The notes beneath the pieces are model-generated. The model had not been told where the DNA came from. It saw nothing but the letters and a program-made list of their open reading frames with translations, and did no database searches. A program made the translations under genes and the position numbers. Positions 1 through 8,161 of a stretch of 32,584 bases of DNA are shown here, one piece after another (positions within the stretch are counted from its first letter, which is position 1; the number at the start of each line of letters is the position of its first letter). Location: assembly GCF_003569765.1 (NCBI RefSeq), contig NZ_QXMG01000064.1, positions 1 to 32,584 on the forward strand, in the 5' to 3' direction. This stretch comes from Caldimonas tepidiphila (GTDB lineage Bacteria; Pseudomonadota; Gammaproteobacteria; Burkholderiales; Burkholderiaceae_C).

Positions 1-504
1 GAGGCTGTCAAGCGCAGGGCCCCCAGCCCACCTGGGCTGCCATTTGTGCAACAGAGCCCGCTATGGGTGGGCTTGCACATCAATTGAGCCGCCTAACATA
101 GTTATAAATGGTGGTTCTGCTGCATAACAATGAGGCCTGCCCCCTCCAGCGTAAGCTGGTAGGCGCCGCGCAGGTCCTTGGCTCCATCAAGAAATCAATC
201 TTCGTCCGCTGTTCAGTGTCATACTATTTTTTAAGAATTGGCGCATAGTGCGAAGGCACTGTGTTTAATGATGGAGGGACTGGGCGAGCAGAAATTGGTC
301 AAGCGAGATCAAGGAGGCGGAAAGAGGGCGCTAAGTTGCAAGCAGGTACGCGTTGTCTGTTGGCCTGGGCAGGCTGAGCGAATGGCAGTGGCAGAGAGTT
401 TTCACGGCGCGGCCCTCATTGCTGTAGACGGAGGAAGCTTTTTCCTCGCCCCAACTCGCCTACCCCCGGTCTTTCCTCAGCGATTCACACATCGCCCGGA
501 CATG
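1..504. other. Gene-free, lower-GC left flank
   Basis: I see no gene here that I can support. The base composition is visibly less GC-rich than the rest of the window, with AT-rich patches around 95-110 and 220-240. Open frames that start here run on into the opposite strand of the next gene and have shadow-like Arg/Ala-rich translations. Small structures are present: an inverted repeat CAGCCC-ACCT-GGGCTG at 24-39, a possible insertion-sequence end near 41-60, and a short palindrome GAGGAA-GCTTT-TTCCTC at 431-447. The stretch lies just beyond the terminator of the left operon, so it probably marks the border of the catabolic island. Confidence 0.6.
41..60 (-). repeat. Possible insertion-sequence terminal inverted repeat
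   Basis: Read on the minus strand this segment is GGGCTCTGTTGCACAAATG, which resembles terminal repeats of IS6- and IS5-type elements (GGCTCTGTTGCAAA-like tips). If real, the element lies to the left and continues outside the window, since the outer tip points right. A second, weaker look-alike, GGTTCTGCTGCATAA, starts near 111 on the plus strand. No transposase fragment or target duplication can be seen, so this is only a hint of past insertion. Confidence 0.25.
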
Positions 505-547
505 AAAAAAGGCCTGCGGCCGGGACTCGCGCCCCGCCCGCAGGCCT
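505..547 (-). terminator. Intrinsic terminator of the 13-gene left operon
   Basis: A perfect 9-bp inverted repeat, GGCCTGCGG (511-519) and CCGCAGGCC (538-546), flanks an 18-nt loop. On the minus strand the stem is followed directly by six T residues (505-510 on the plus strand). This is the standard form of a Rho-independent terminator. It lies 27 bp after the stop codon of the last minus-strand gene, so transcripts from the long operon should end here. Confidence 0.88.
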
Positions 548-573
548 CCGCTGACGCCTGCCCCCTCAAGCTC

Positions 574-1770
574 TCAGCGCAGCAGCCCCCGCCCCGCCAG
601 ACTCCGCATCAGCGCCGAAATCCCGAACGTCCACGGCGCACACCGGTCGCTGTGCTCGACCCGGTTCACGAGCGCGCCCAGCTCCGCGCAGGCGATCCGC
701 ACCACGTCCCCCCGCTCGTGCGTGAAGCCCTGGCCCGGGCCGTGGCGGTCCTGCACCGGCGCGAACATCGTGCCGAGGAAGAGCATCAGCCCGTCCGGGT
801 ACTGGTGGTTCGGGCCGATGGCCTGCCGCACCAGCTCCAGCGGGTCGCGGCTGATGCGCGCCAGCGAGCTCGCGCCGTGCATCGTGAAGCCGTCCTCCGC
901 GCCGTCCACGCGCAGGCTCAGCTCGCAGCGCCGCACCTGCTCGATGCCGAAGTGCGCGTCGAACAGCCGGATGAAGGGCCCGATCGCGCAGGAGGCGTTG
1001 TTGTCCTTGGCCTTGCCCAGCAGCAGCGCGCTGCGGCCCTCGAAGTCGCGCAGGTTGACGTCGTTGCCCAGGCTCGCGCCGCGCACGCGGCCGCGGCTGT
1101 CCAACGCCAGCACCACCTCCGGCTCCGGGTTGTTCCAGGCCGAGCGCGGGTGGATGCCGACCTGCGCGCCGCTGCCCACCGCGGAAAGTACTGGCGCCTT
1201 CGTGAAGATCTCGGCGTCCGGGCCGATGCCGACCTCCAGGTACTGCGACCACGCGCCCTGCTCGATCAGCACCGCCTTCACGCGCGCCGCCTCCTCCGAG
1301 CCCGGCACGATGCCGGCGAGGTTGTCGCCCAGGATGCCGGCCAGCGCCGCCCGGATGCCCTGCGCGCGCGTGGCGTCGCCGCGCGCCTGCTCCTCGATCA
1401 CGCGCTCGAGCAGGCTCGCAACGAAGGTCACGCCGCTGGCCTTCAGCGCCTGCAGGTCGCAGGGCGCCAGCAGCCAGGGCCGGGACTCGTCGCGCGCGGT
1501 CTCGTCGCTGTTGGCCAGCACCGCGTCGAGCGCGGCCAGCCGCGGCAGGCGCTGCTCGCGCGCCGCCGCCTGCAGCGCGGCGGCCGGGTCGTCGAGCTCG
1601 AGCAGTTCGCTGCAGGTGGCGGCCAGCGGCGAGAGGTCGTGCAGCGCGTCGCCGATCACGGCGACCAGCACCGGGCCGGTGCCGGGCTGCCAGACGCGGC
1701 CGACCAGCGTGGCACGCTCGCGGTCCTCGGGCAGGCAGTCGGCGGGGGACAGCGGCAGGGCAGGGCTCAT
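574..1770 (-). CDS. FAH-fold 2-keto-3-deoxypentonate dehydratase, XylX-like
   Basis: This 398-residue protein belongs to the fumarylacetoacetate hydrolase superfamily. Motifs WNNPEPEVVL, SLGNDVNLRDFEGRSALLL, KAKDNNASCAIGPF and the C-terminal PWTFGISALMRSLAGRGLL agree, from memory, with the Caulobacter XylX group. That group dehydrates 2-keto-3-deoxy-D-xylonate (arabinonate) to alpha-ketoglutarate semialdehyde in the Weimberg pathway. The length fits that group and is longer than the usual FAH hydrolases of about 285 residues. A GGAG site precedes the ATG. It is the last gene of the left operon, 67 bp after the Ldh2-family gene. No alpha-ketoglutarate semialdehyde dehydrogenase or pentonate dehydratase is in the window, so the substrate here could be another 2-keto-3-deoxy acid. 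Family is firm; the exact reaction is inferred. Confidence 0.8.
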   Translation of the reverse strand: MSPALPLSPADCLPEDRERATLVGRVWQPGTGPVLVAVIGDALHDLSPLAATCSELLELDDPAAALQAAAREQRLPRLAALDAVLANSDETARDESRPWLLAPCDLQALKASGVTFVASLLERVIEEQARGDATRAQGIRAALAGILGDNLAGIVPGSEEAARVKAVLIEQGAWSQYLEVGIGPDAEIFTKAPVLSAVGSGAQVGIHPRSAWNNPEPEVVLALDSRGRVRGASLGNDVNLRDFEGRSALLLGKAKDNNASCAIGPFIRLFDAHFGIEQVRRCELSLRVDGAEDGFTMHGASSLARISRDPLELVRQAIGPNHQYPDGLMLFLGTMFAPVQDRHGPGQGFTHERGDVVRIACAELGALVNRVEHSDRCAPWTFGISALMRSLAGRGLLR

Positions 1771-1837
1771 GGGGACTCCAGGGGGAAGACGGGTCGGTGG
1801 CGGCGCGCGCCGGCTCCACCCGGCGCGCGCCTCTCGT

Positions 1838-2896
1838 TCACAGGGGCGGCGCGACGTCGAGCCGCGTGCTCCACAGGCGCAACTGATCGGCCAGCCCCGG
1901 CTCGACCGGGATGCCGCCGGCCTCGCGCAGCCGCGCCTGCTCCAGCTCCGGGTCGCCGGGCATGCGCGGCGAGCCGGGCTCGCCGGCCAGCGCCAGCGCC
2001 ATCGCGGCGACGGTGGCGGCGAGCTGCGGGCCGCCGGCGAAGCGCATCGGGTCGAGCACGATGAAGAAGGCGCCGAGGTGGCGCGGCCGCTCCAGCTCGG
2101 TGAACATGCCGCTGATCTGCGGGCCGTAGGGGTTGGCGTTCAGCGGCCCGCACAGCAGGTCGATCATCAGCGCCAGGCCGTAGCCCTTGTGGCCGTACTC
2201 GGTGCCGCCCAGCGGCGTCAGCGCGTTGGCGGCCGCAGCGTCGGTGGTGGGGCGCCCGGCCGCGTCCACCGCCACGCCCTCGGGCAGCGGCAGGCCCTCG
2301 CGGCGCGCGTTCATCACGCGGTTCCAGGGGATCGAGGTGGTGGCCATGTCCAGGCACACCGGCTCGCCGTCCTGGCGCGGGAAGGCGATCGAGATCGGGT
2401 TGGTGCCGAAGAAGGGCTGCGAGCCGCCGTGCGGCGCGGCGATGCGGTCGGAGTGCGTGAAGGCGATCGCCACCAGCCCTGCGCGCGCGGCCGCGCGGGT
2501 GTAGAGCGCCATCGCCCCGCAGTGCGAGGAGTCGCTGACGCCGACCGCGCCGATGCCGTTCTCGTGCGCCAGCTCGATCGCGAGCGCGTTGGCGCGGTGC
2601 GCGACGACGATGCCCTGGCCGCGGTCGCCGTCCACCTGCGCGGTGCAGGGGCCGCTGCGCGTGCTGCGGATGCGCGGCCGCGCCTTGATCGAGCCGCGCC
2701 GCAGCCGCTCCAGGTAGTGCGGCAGCCGCGCGATGCCGTGCGAGTCGACGCCCCACAGGCTCGTCTGCACCAGCGAGTCGGCGAGCAGCGCCGCGTCCTC
2801 CGCCGGCATGCCGACCGCGCGCAGGCAGTCGCTGCCCCAGCGGCGCAGCGCCTCGGCAGCGACCGGCACGCTGCCGGATGCAATCGGTTGGCTCAT
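1838..2896 (-). CDS. Ldh2/malate-lactate dehydrogenase family NAD(P)H oxidoreductase
   Basis: A 352-residue cytoplasmic protein of the Ldh_2 (YiaK/AllD/YlbC) family, whose members reduce or oxidise small 2-keto/2-hydroxy acids with NAD(P)H. Family marks include DSHGIARLPHY near the N terminus (catalytic-type His53), SDSSHCGAM (His125), FFGTNPISIAFP and LDMATTSIPWNR, plus the C-terminal EYGHKGYGLALMIDLL. A GGAG site lies just before the ATG, and the gene follows the UxuB-family gene by 43 bp. In this operon it could interconvert a keto acid and hydroxy acid released by the upstream SDR and FAH enzymes, or reduce a diketo sugar acid. Substrate cannot be read from the sequence: 2,3-diketogulonate, ureidoglycolate, malate and lactate enzymes all share this fold. 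Confidence 0.82.
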   Translation of the reverse strand: MSQPIASGSVPVAAEALRRWGSDCLRAVGMPAEDAALLADSLVQTSLWGVDSHGIARLPHYLERLRRGSIKARPRIRSTRSGPCTAQVDGDRGQGIVVAHRANALAIELAHENGIGAVGVSDSSHCGAMALYTRAAARAGLVAIAFTHSDRIAAPHGGSQPFFGTNPISIAFPRQDGEPVCLDMATTSIPWNRVMNARREGLPLPEGVAVDAAGRPTTDAAAANALTPLGGTEYGHKGYGLALMIDLLCGPLNANPYGPQISGMFTELERPRHLGAFFIVLDPMRFAGGPQLAATVAAMALALAGEPGSPRMPGDPELEQARLREAGGIPVEPGLADQLRLWSTRLDVAPPL

Positions 2897-2939
2897 CTCG
2901 GGTCTCCGGTTCGTGCCGCGCGGGCGGCGAAGTGCAGGC

Positions 2940-4430
2940 TCACAGCGCCTCCAGCGTCCCGCGAACGCCGCGCCCGCGCAGGCTGCGCAGCTGCGGCGCG
3001 AGCGTGGCGACGAGCGCCGGGTGGCCGGCGAGGTCGCCGAACACCGGCGCGAAGGCGGTCAGGCGCCGCGCGCGCTCGAGCTCGTCGTCCGCGGCCTCGG
3101 CGGCGGCGAGGTGCTGCGCGAGCGCGGCGGCGAGCGGGTCGTCGATCGGGTGGGCGCGGCCGAGCTCGTCGCGGCCGCGCAGGTAGTGCAGCCACGCGGC
3201 GATGCCCAGCGTCACGCGCGGCGCCGGCTGCCCGGCGGCGAGCCGATCGCGCAGCGTGCCGAGCAGGCGCTGCGGCAGCTTCTGCGAGCCGTCCATCGCG
3301 ATCTGCTGCGTGCGGTGCGCCAGCGCCGGGTTGGCGTAGCGCGCCAGCAGCCCGGCGCGGTAGGCGGGCAGGTCCAGCCCGGGCAGCGCCGGCAGCGTCG
3401 GCTCGATCTCGTCGCGCATCAGCGCCTCGACGTGGCGCCGCAGCGCCGGCTGCGCGATCGCGACGTCCACCGTGTCCCAGCCGGCCATGGCGCCGAGGTA
3501 GGCGATGGAGGAGTGCGCGCCGTTGACCATGCGCAGCTTGAGCTTCTCCCAGGGCGCGGCCTCGGCGACGAAGCGCGCGCCGCCCGCGGTCCAGTCTGGG
3601 CGGCCGGCGGCGAAGTCGTCCTCCACCGCCCAGTCGAAGAAGGGCTCGCCGAGCACCGGCCAGGCGTCGCGCAGGCCGAGGCCCTGTGAGACCGACTCGC
3701 GGTCGGCGTCGGTGCTGCGCGGCACGATGCGGTCCACCATCGAGTTCGGGAAGCTGCAGCCGGTGGCGATCCAGTCGGCCAGTGCCGGATCGAGCGCGTC
3801 GGCGAAGTCCAGCACCGCGCCGCGCAGCAGCGCGCCGTTGGACGGCAGGTTGTCGAGCGACATCAGCGCCAGCGGCCCGAGCGCGCGCGCGCGCCGCAGC
3901 GCGAGGCCGTGCACGATGAAGCCGATCGCGCTGCGCGGCCGCGCCGCGTCCGCGAGGTCGTGCGCGATGTCCGGATGGTCGAGCCGCAGCCGGCCGCTGG
4001 CCGGGTCGTGGCAGTAGCCCTTCTCGGTGACGGTGAGGCTGACGATGCGCGCATCGGGGTGGGCGATGTCCTCCAGCACCGCGCGCGGGTCCTCGGGCGC
4101 GACGCGCAGCGCGCACAGGCTGCCGACCACCTGCAGCCGCTGGCGCGGCGCGCCGTCGGGCGCGGCGTCGCGGATCGCGAGCGTGTAGAGGCCCTGCTGC
4201 GGCGCGAGCGCGTCGCGGGTGTCGGGCTGGCGCAGCGACACGCCGACCACGCCCCAGCGCAGGTCGCCGCCGGCGTGCAGCGCCGCGTCGTTGGCGGCCA
4301 GCAGGTGCGCGCGCGCGAAGGCGCCGATGCCGAGGTGGACGATGCCGTGGCGCAGGCGGCTGCGCTCGTAGCGCGGGCGCGCGACCGCGGCGGGCAGCGC
4401 GTCGAGGCGCCCGGGGTGCAGTGCTTGCAT
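2940..4430 (-). CDS. uxuB: Mannitol dehydrogenase family hexuronate reductase, UxuB-like
   Basis: This 496-residue enzyme of the long-chain polyol dehydrogenase family probably reduces D-fructuronate to D-mannonate with NADH, or the reverse. The Rossmann segment GIVHLGIGAFARAH (about 29-42), VTEKGYC (134-140), MSLDNLPSNG (190-199) and the catalytic Lys298-x4-Asn303-x2-His306 pattern (KLKLRMVNGAHS) are all present. The open frame runs far upstream, but I choose the ATG at 4430 because an AGGAGG site precedes it and the protein then starts like its family. It follows manD by 14 bp, whose substrate is D-mannonate, which supports a mannonate/fructuronate role. Tagaturonate reductase (UxaB) or mannitol/arabinitol dehydrogenase are alternatives within the same fold. 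Confidence 0.88.
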   Translation of the reverse strand: MQALHPGRLDALPAAVARPRYERSRLRHGIVHLGIGAFARAHLLAANDAALHAGGDLRWGVVGVSLRQPDTRDALAPQQGLYTLAIRDAAPDGAPRQRLQVVGSLCALRVAPEDPRAVLEDIAHPDARIVSLTVTEKGYCHDPASGRLRLDHPDIAHDLADAARPRSAIGFIVHGLALRRARALGPLALMSLDNLPSNGALLRGAVLDFADALDPALADWIATGCSFPNSMVDRIVPRSTDADRESVSQGLGLRDAWPVLGEPFFDWAVEDDFAAGRPDWTAGGARFVAEAAPWEKLKLRMVNGAHSSIAYLGAMAGWDTVDVAIAQPALRRHVEALMRDEIEPTLPALPGLDLPAYRAGLLARYANPALAHRTQQIAMDGSQKLPQRLLGTLRDRLAAGQPAPRVTLGIAAWLHYLRGRDELGRAHPIDDPLAAALAQHLAAAEAADDELERARRLTAFAPVFGDLAGHPALVATLAPQLRSLRGRGVRGTLEAL

Positions 4431-4444
4431 GCTCGCCTCCTGCC

Positions 4445-5656
4445 TCACCAGTGCCACAGCGTGCCGTCGTGCTGCAGGCGGTTCACCGGCAGGTAGGCGC
4501 GCTGGTAGGGGTACTTCGCGGCGAGCGCCTCGTCGATCTCGACGCCGTGGCCCGGCACCTCGCCCGGGTGCATGAAGCCGTCCTTGAAGGTGTAGGCGTG
4601 CGGGAACACCGCGTCGGTCTCCTCGGTGTGGCGCATGTATTCCTGAATGCCGAAGTTCGGCACCCACAGGTCGAAGTGCAGCGCCGCGCCCATGCAGACC
4701 GGCGACAGGTCGGTGGCGCCGTGCGAGCCGGTGCGCACCTGGTAGAGCGCGGCGAGGTCGGCGATGCGGCGCAGGTGCGTGATGCCGCCGGCGTGCACGA
4801 CGGTGGCGCGGATGTAGTCGATGAGCTGGTTCTCGATCAGGCCCTTGCAGTCCCAGATCGTGTTGAAGATCTCGCCCACCGCCAGCGGCGTGGTGGTGTG
4901 CTGGCGGATCAGCCGGAAACCGTCCTGGTTCTCGGCCGGCGTCGCGTCCTCCATCCAGAACAGGCGGTAGGGCTCCAGGTCGCGGCCGAGCCGCGCGGCC
5001 TCGATCGGCGTGAGGCGGTGGTGCACGTCGTGCAGCAGGTGGTGCTGCTCGCCGAGTTTGCTGCGGATCGCCTCGAAGAGGCGCGGCGTGTGATGCAGGT
5101 ACTTGGGCGTGTCCCAGTCGTGCTCGCTCGGCAGCGAGGCGTCGGCCGGCTCGTAGAACATCGAGCCGCGGCCCACGCCGTAGACCTTCTCCAGCCCCGG
5201 CACGCCGCTCTGCGCGCGGATCGCCTTGTAGCCCATCTCGGCGTAGGCGAGCACCCGGTCCACCGTCTCCTCGATGTCGCGGCCGTTGGCGTGGCCGTAG
5301 ACCATCACGCCGTTGCGGCTCGCGCCGCCGAGCAGCTGGTACAGCGGCATGCCGGCGGCCTTGGCCTTGATGTCCCACAGCGCGGTGTCCACGCCGGCGA
5401 TCGCCGTCATCGTCACCGGGCCGCGCCGCCAGTAGGCGCCGCGGTAGAGGTACTGCCAGATGTCCTCGATCTGCCGCGGGTCGCGCCCGATCAGGCAGGG
5501 GATGACGTGCTCGGTGAGGTAGGCGGCGACCGCCAGCTCGCGGCCGTTGAGCGTCGCGTCGCCGATGCCGGTGAGGCCGGCGTCGGTCTCGATCTTCAGC
5601 GTCACGAAGTTGCGGCTGGGGCAGCAGACGATGACGCGGGCGTCGGTGATCTTCAT
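4445..5656 (-). CDS. manD: D-mannonate dehydratase, enolase superfamily (ManD/RspA)
   Basis: A 403-residue enolase-superfamily dehydratase converting D-mannonate to 2-keto-3-deoxygluconate. It is unrelated to UxuA and replaces it here. Residues match the Novosphingobium ManD positions as I remember them: Arg147, Tyr159, metal ligands Asp210, Glu236 and Glu262, and His212, in the motifs [22 protein letters not shown] and [11 protein letters not shown]. The segment [10 protein letters not shown] has Ala at 314. From memory, Ala rather than Pro there marks the efficient mannonate dehydratases, but I hold that loosely. An AAGGGA site precedes the ATG. The gene sits between uxaA-like and uxuB-like genes, so the operon can make KDG from both altronate and mannonate. 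D-gluconate dehydratase activity is known for some family members. Confidence 0.93.
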   Translation of the reverse strand: MKITDARVIVCCPSRNFVTLKIETDAGLTGIGDATLNGRELAVAAYLTEHVIPCLIGRDPRQIEDIWQYLYRGAYWRRGPVTMTAIAGVDTALWDIKAKAAGMPLYQLLGGASRNGVMVYGHANGRDIEETVDRVLAYAEMGYKAIRAQSGVPGLEKVYGVGRGSMFYEPADASLPSEHDWDTPKYLHHTPRLFEAIRSKLGEQHHLLHDVHHRLTPIEAARLGRDLEPYRLFWMEDATPAENQDGFRLIRQHTTTPLAVGEIFNTIWDCKGLIENQLIDYIRATVVHAGGITHLRRIADLAALYQVRTGSHGATDLSPVCMGAALHFDLWVPNFGIQEYMRHTEETDAVFPHAYTFKDGFMHPGEVPGHGVEIDEALAAKYPYQRAYLPVNRLQHDGTLWHW

Positions 5657-5702
5657 CGGTGGATCCCTTGGGGTGGACGGGCGGGGACTTCGGGCGCGCG
5701 GT

Positions 5703-7232
5703 TCACAGCACCGCGCCGAGCTGCCAGGGCACGAACTCGTTCTGGCCGTAGCCGTGCAGCTCGCTGCGCGTGCGGCGGCCCGAGGCGGTGTCGAGCATCA
5801 GGCGGAAGATGCGCTCGCCGAGCGCGTCGATGCTCTCGAGGCCGTCCACGACGACGCCGCAGTCGAGGTCGATGTCGTCCTGCTGGCGCTGCCACAGCGC
5901 GGTGTTGGTCGAGAACTTCAGCGAGGGCGACGGCGCGCAGCCGTAGGCCGAGCCGCGCCCGGTGGTGAAGCAGATCAGGTTGGCGCCGCCGGCCACCTGG
6001 CCGGTGGCCGACACCGGGTCGTAGCCCGGCGTGTCCATGAAGACGAGGCCGCGCGCCGCGATCGGCTGCGCGTACTCGAGCACGTCGACGAGCGGCGTGG
6101 TGCCGCTCTTGGCGATCGCGCCGAGCGACTTCTCGAGGATGGTGGTGAGGCCCCCCGCCTTGTTGCCGGCCGAGGGGTTGTTGTCGAGCTGCGCGTGGTT
6201 GCGGCGGCAGTAGTCCTCCCACCAGGCCAGCCGCGCGCGCAGCTTGTCGGCCACCGCCTGCGACACCGCGCGGCGCAGCAGCAGGTGCTCGCCGCCGTAG
6301 ATCTCGGGCGTCTCGGACAGCACTGCGGTGCCGCCGTGCGCGACGAGCCGGTCCACCGCGGCGCCGAGCGCCGGGTTGGCGCTGATGCCGGAGTAGCCGT
6401 CGGAGCCGCCGCACTGCAGCCCGACGACGAGGTGGCTGGCCGGCACCGCCTGGCGCCGCACGCGGTTCGCCTCGGGCAGCAGCTCCCGGACGATCTCGAC
6501 GCCGCGCGCGACGCTGCTCGCGGTGCCGCCGCTGTCCTGGATGTTGAAGGCGACGAGCTTCGGGCCGTCCTGCAGGCCCTCCTGCTCCAGCAGCCCGGCG
6601 ATCTGGTTGGTCTCGCAGCCGAGCCCGACCACCAGCACCGCGGCGAAGTTGGCGTGGCGGGCGTAGCCGCCGATCGTGCGGCGCAGCAGCTGCAGCGCCT
6701 CGCCCTGGCTGTCGGTGGCGCAGCCGCTGCCGTGCGTGAGCGCGACCACGCCGTCCACCTGCGGGTAGTCGGCCAGCGCCTCGGGGCGGATGTCGCGCCG
6801 GAAGTGGTCGGCGATGGCGCGCGCCACCGTGGCGGAGCAGTTCACCGAGGTCAGCACGCCGATGTAGTTGCGCGTCGCGACGCGCCCGTCGGCGCGCACG
6901 ATGCCGTCGAAGCTCGCGGGCGACCCGGCCGGCGCCACCGGGCGCGCGTCGCTGCCGACCTCGGGCGCGCGCTCGAACTCGCCGAAGGCGAGGTTGTGGC
7001 TGTGCACGTGCTGGCCGGCGGCGATCGGCCGCGTCGCGACGCCGATCACCTGGTTGTAGCGGCGCACCGGCGCGCCGGCGGCGATGTCGCGCACCGCGAT
7101 CTTGTGCCCCGGCGGGACGAGCCCCGCCACGCGCAGGCCGAGGCCGGGCAGCGGGGTGCCGCCGAGCAGTTGCTGCCGCGCGATGACGACGTCGTCGGCG
7201 GGGTGGATGCGGATCACGGGATCGGTCTGCAT
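5703..7232 (-). CDS. uxaA: Altronate dehydratase, UxaA/GarD family
   Basis: A full-length 509-residue UxaA/GarD-family lyase that would dehydrate D-altronate to 2-keto-3-deoxygluconate. The N-terminal SAF-like domain (about 1-90, with [12 protein letters not shown]) is followed by the catalytic domain: [66 protein letters not shown] and a Cys in [12 protein letters not shown] context. The ending [12 protein letters not shown] is typical of UxaA-like proteins. Galactarate dehydratase (GarD) has the same architecture and cannot be fully excluded. An AGGGAGG site precedes the ATG. It lies 26 bp after the FAH hydrolase gene and 46 bp before manD. No uronate isomerase or tagaturonate reductase is seen next to it. 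Confidence 0.88.
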   Translation of the reverse strand: MQTDPVIRIHPADDVVIARQQLLGGTPLPGLGLRVAGLVPPGHKIAVRDIAAGAPVRRYNQVIGVATRPIAAGQHVHSHNLAFGEFERAPEVGSDARPVAPAGSPASFDGIVRADGRVATRNYIGVLTSVNCSATVARAIADHFRRDIRPEALADYPQVDGVVALTHGSGCATDSQGEALQLLRRTIGGYARHANFAAVLVVGLGCETNQIAGLLEQEGLQDGPKLVAFNIQDSGGTASSVARGVEIVRELLPEANRVRRQAVPASHLVVGLQCGGSDGYSGISANPALGAAVDRLVAHGGTAVLSETPEIYGGEHLLLRRAVSQAVADKLRARLAWWEDYCRRNHAQLDNNPSAGNKAGGLTTILEKSLGAIAKSGTTPLVDVLEYAQPIAARGLVFMDTPGYDPVSATGQVAGGANLICFTTGRGSAYGCAPSPSLKFSTNTALWQRQQDDIDLDCGVVVDGLESIDALGERIFRLMLDTASGRRTRSELHGYGQNEFVPWQLGAVL

Positions 7233-7258
7233 GGCGGCCTCCCTGGCGGCTTGCGGTC

Positions 7259-8122
7259 TCAGTCGTCGATCAGCGCGGGGTTCCAGGCGTGCACGCGCTG
7301 GCGCTGCTCGCCCAGGCCCTCGATGCCCAGGCGCATCTCGTCACCGGGCTTCAGGTACACCGCCTCGGGCTTGACGCCCATGCCGACGCCGGGCGGCGTG
7401 CCGGTGGAGATCAGGTCGCCGGGGTAGAGCGTCGTGAAGCGGCTGATGTAGCTCACGAGCTGCGCCACGCCGAACACCATCGTGCGCGTGCTGCCGTCCT
7501 GGAAGCGCCGGCCGTTGACCTCCAGCCACATCGGCAGCGCCTGCGGGTCCGGGATCTCGTCGGCGGTGACGAGCCAGGGGCCGACGGGGCCGAAGGTGTC
7601 GCAGCCCTTGCCCTTGTCCCAGGTGCCGCCGCGCTCGAGCTGGTACTCGCGCTCGGAGACGTCGTTGACGACGCAGTAGCCGGCGACGTGCCCGAGCGCC
7701 TCGGCCTCGGACACGTAGCGCGCCTTGCGGCCGATCACGACGCCGAGCTCGACCTCCCAGTCGGTCTTGACCGAGCCCTGCGGCAGCACCACCGCGTCGT
7801 TGCAGCCGATCATCGTGCTGGTGTGCTTGGTGAACAGCACCGGCTCGGCCGGCACCGGCAGGCCCGACTCGGCGGCGTGGTCGGCGTAGTTCAGGCCCAC
7901 GCAGATGAACTTGCCGCAGCCGCGCCACGGCAGCCCGGTGCGGCCGGCCGGCAGCAGCGGCAGCGCGGCGGGGTCGAGCGCGCGCAGGCGCGCCAGGCCC
8001 TCGGGCGAGAGCGTGTCGGCCTGGATGTCGGCGACCACGCCGGAGAGGTCGCGCCACTGGCCCTCGCGGTCGAGCAGGGCGGGTTTTTCCTGGCCGCGGG
8101 GGCCGATGCGTCCGAGTTTCAT
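7259..8122 (-). CDS. FAH-family hydrolase, probably 2,4-diketo-3-deoxy sugar-acid hydrolase
   Basis: A 287-residue member of the fumarylacetoacetate hydrolase family. It carries FICVGLNYADHAAESG, LFTKHTSTMIG, VELGVVIGRKAR, YCVVNDVSEREYQLERGGTWDKGKG, FGPVGPWLV and STGTPPGVGMGVKP, the pattern shared by 2,4-diketo-3-deoxy-L-rhamnonate/L-fuconate hydrolases and proteins often labelled ureidoglycolate lyase. Those enzymes split a 2,4-diketo-3-deoxy acid to pyruvate plus a hydroxy acid. The acidic metal ligands of the family are expected within the DWEVELGVVIG segment. The gene directly follows the DHRS6-like SDR by 39 bp, the same pairing found in non-phosphorylative fucose and rhamnose routes. 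The true substrate could be a diketo acid derived from KDG or another aldonate. Confidence 0.85.
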   Translation of the reverse strand: MKLGRIGPRGQEKPALLDREGQWRDLSGVVADIQADTLSPEGLARLRALDPAALPLLPAGRTGLPWRGCGKFICVGLNYADHAAESGLPVPAEPVLFTKHTSTMIGCNDAVVLPQGSVKTDWEVELGVVIGRKARYVSEAEALGHVAGYCVVNDVSEREYQLERGGTWDKGKGCDTFGPVGPWLVTADEIPDPQALPMWLEVNGRRFQDGSTRTMVFGVAQLVSYISRFTTLYPGDLISTGTPPGVGMGVKPEAVYLKPGDEMRLGIEGLGEQRQRVHAWNPALIDD

Positions 8123-8161
8123 GGGGTCTTCTTGTCGGAAGTTGAAAGGGGGCGGCGGGTC

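Noticed and set aside
91-136. Possible integron attC-like site (GCCTAAC near 91)
   Set aside because: There is no matching GTTRRRY partner at the right distance and no cassette gene.
431-447. Short palindrome GAGGAA-GCTTT-TTCCTC
   Set aside because: It has only 6-bp arms, no T-run and no nearby gene start, so no role can be supported.
238-2064. Long plus-strand open frame of about 600 codons
   Set aside because: It runs antisense to two well-supported minus-strand genes and its translation is Arg/Ala/His-rich with no family motifs; such frames are common at this GC content.
2940-5378. An 812-codon frame that would fuse an upstream extension to the UxuB-family protein
   Set aside because: The extra N-terminal part is the shadow of manD; the ATG at 4430 has an AGGAGG site and gives a family-length protein.
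4421-7427. Long plus-strand frames opposite manD, uxaA and the UxuB-family gene
   Set aside because: They are antisense shadows: low-complexity Val/Ala/Arg/His translations, no ribosome sites, and full overlap with conserved enzymes.
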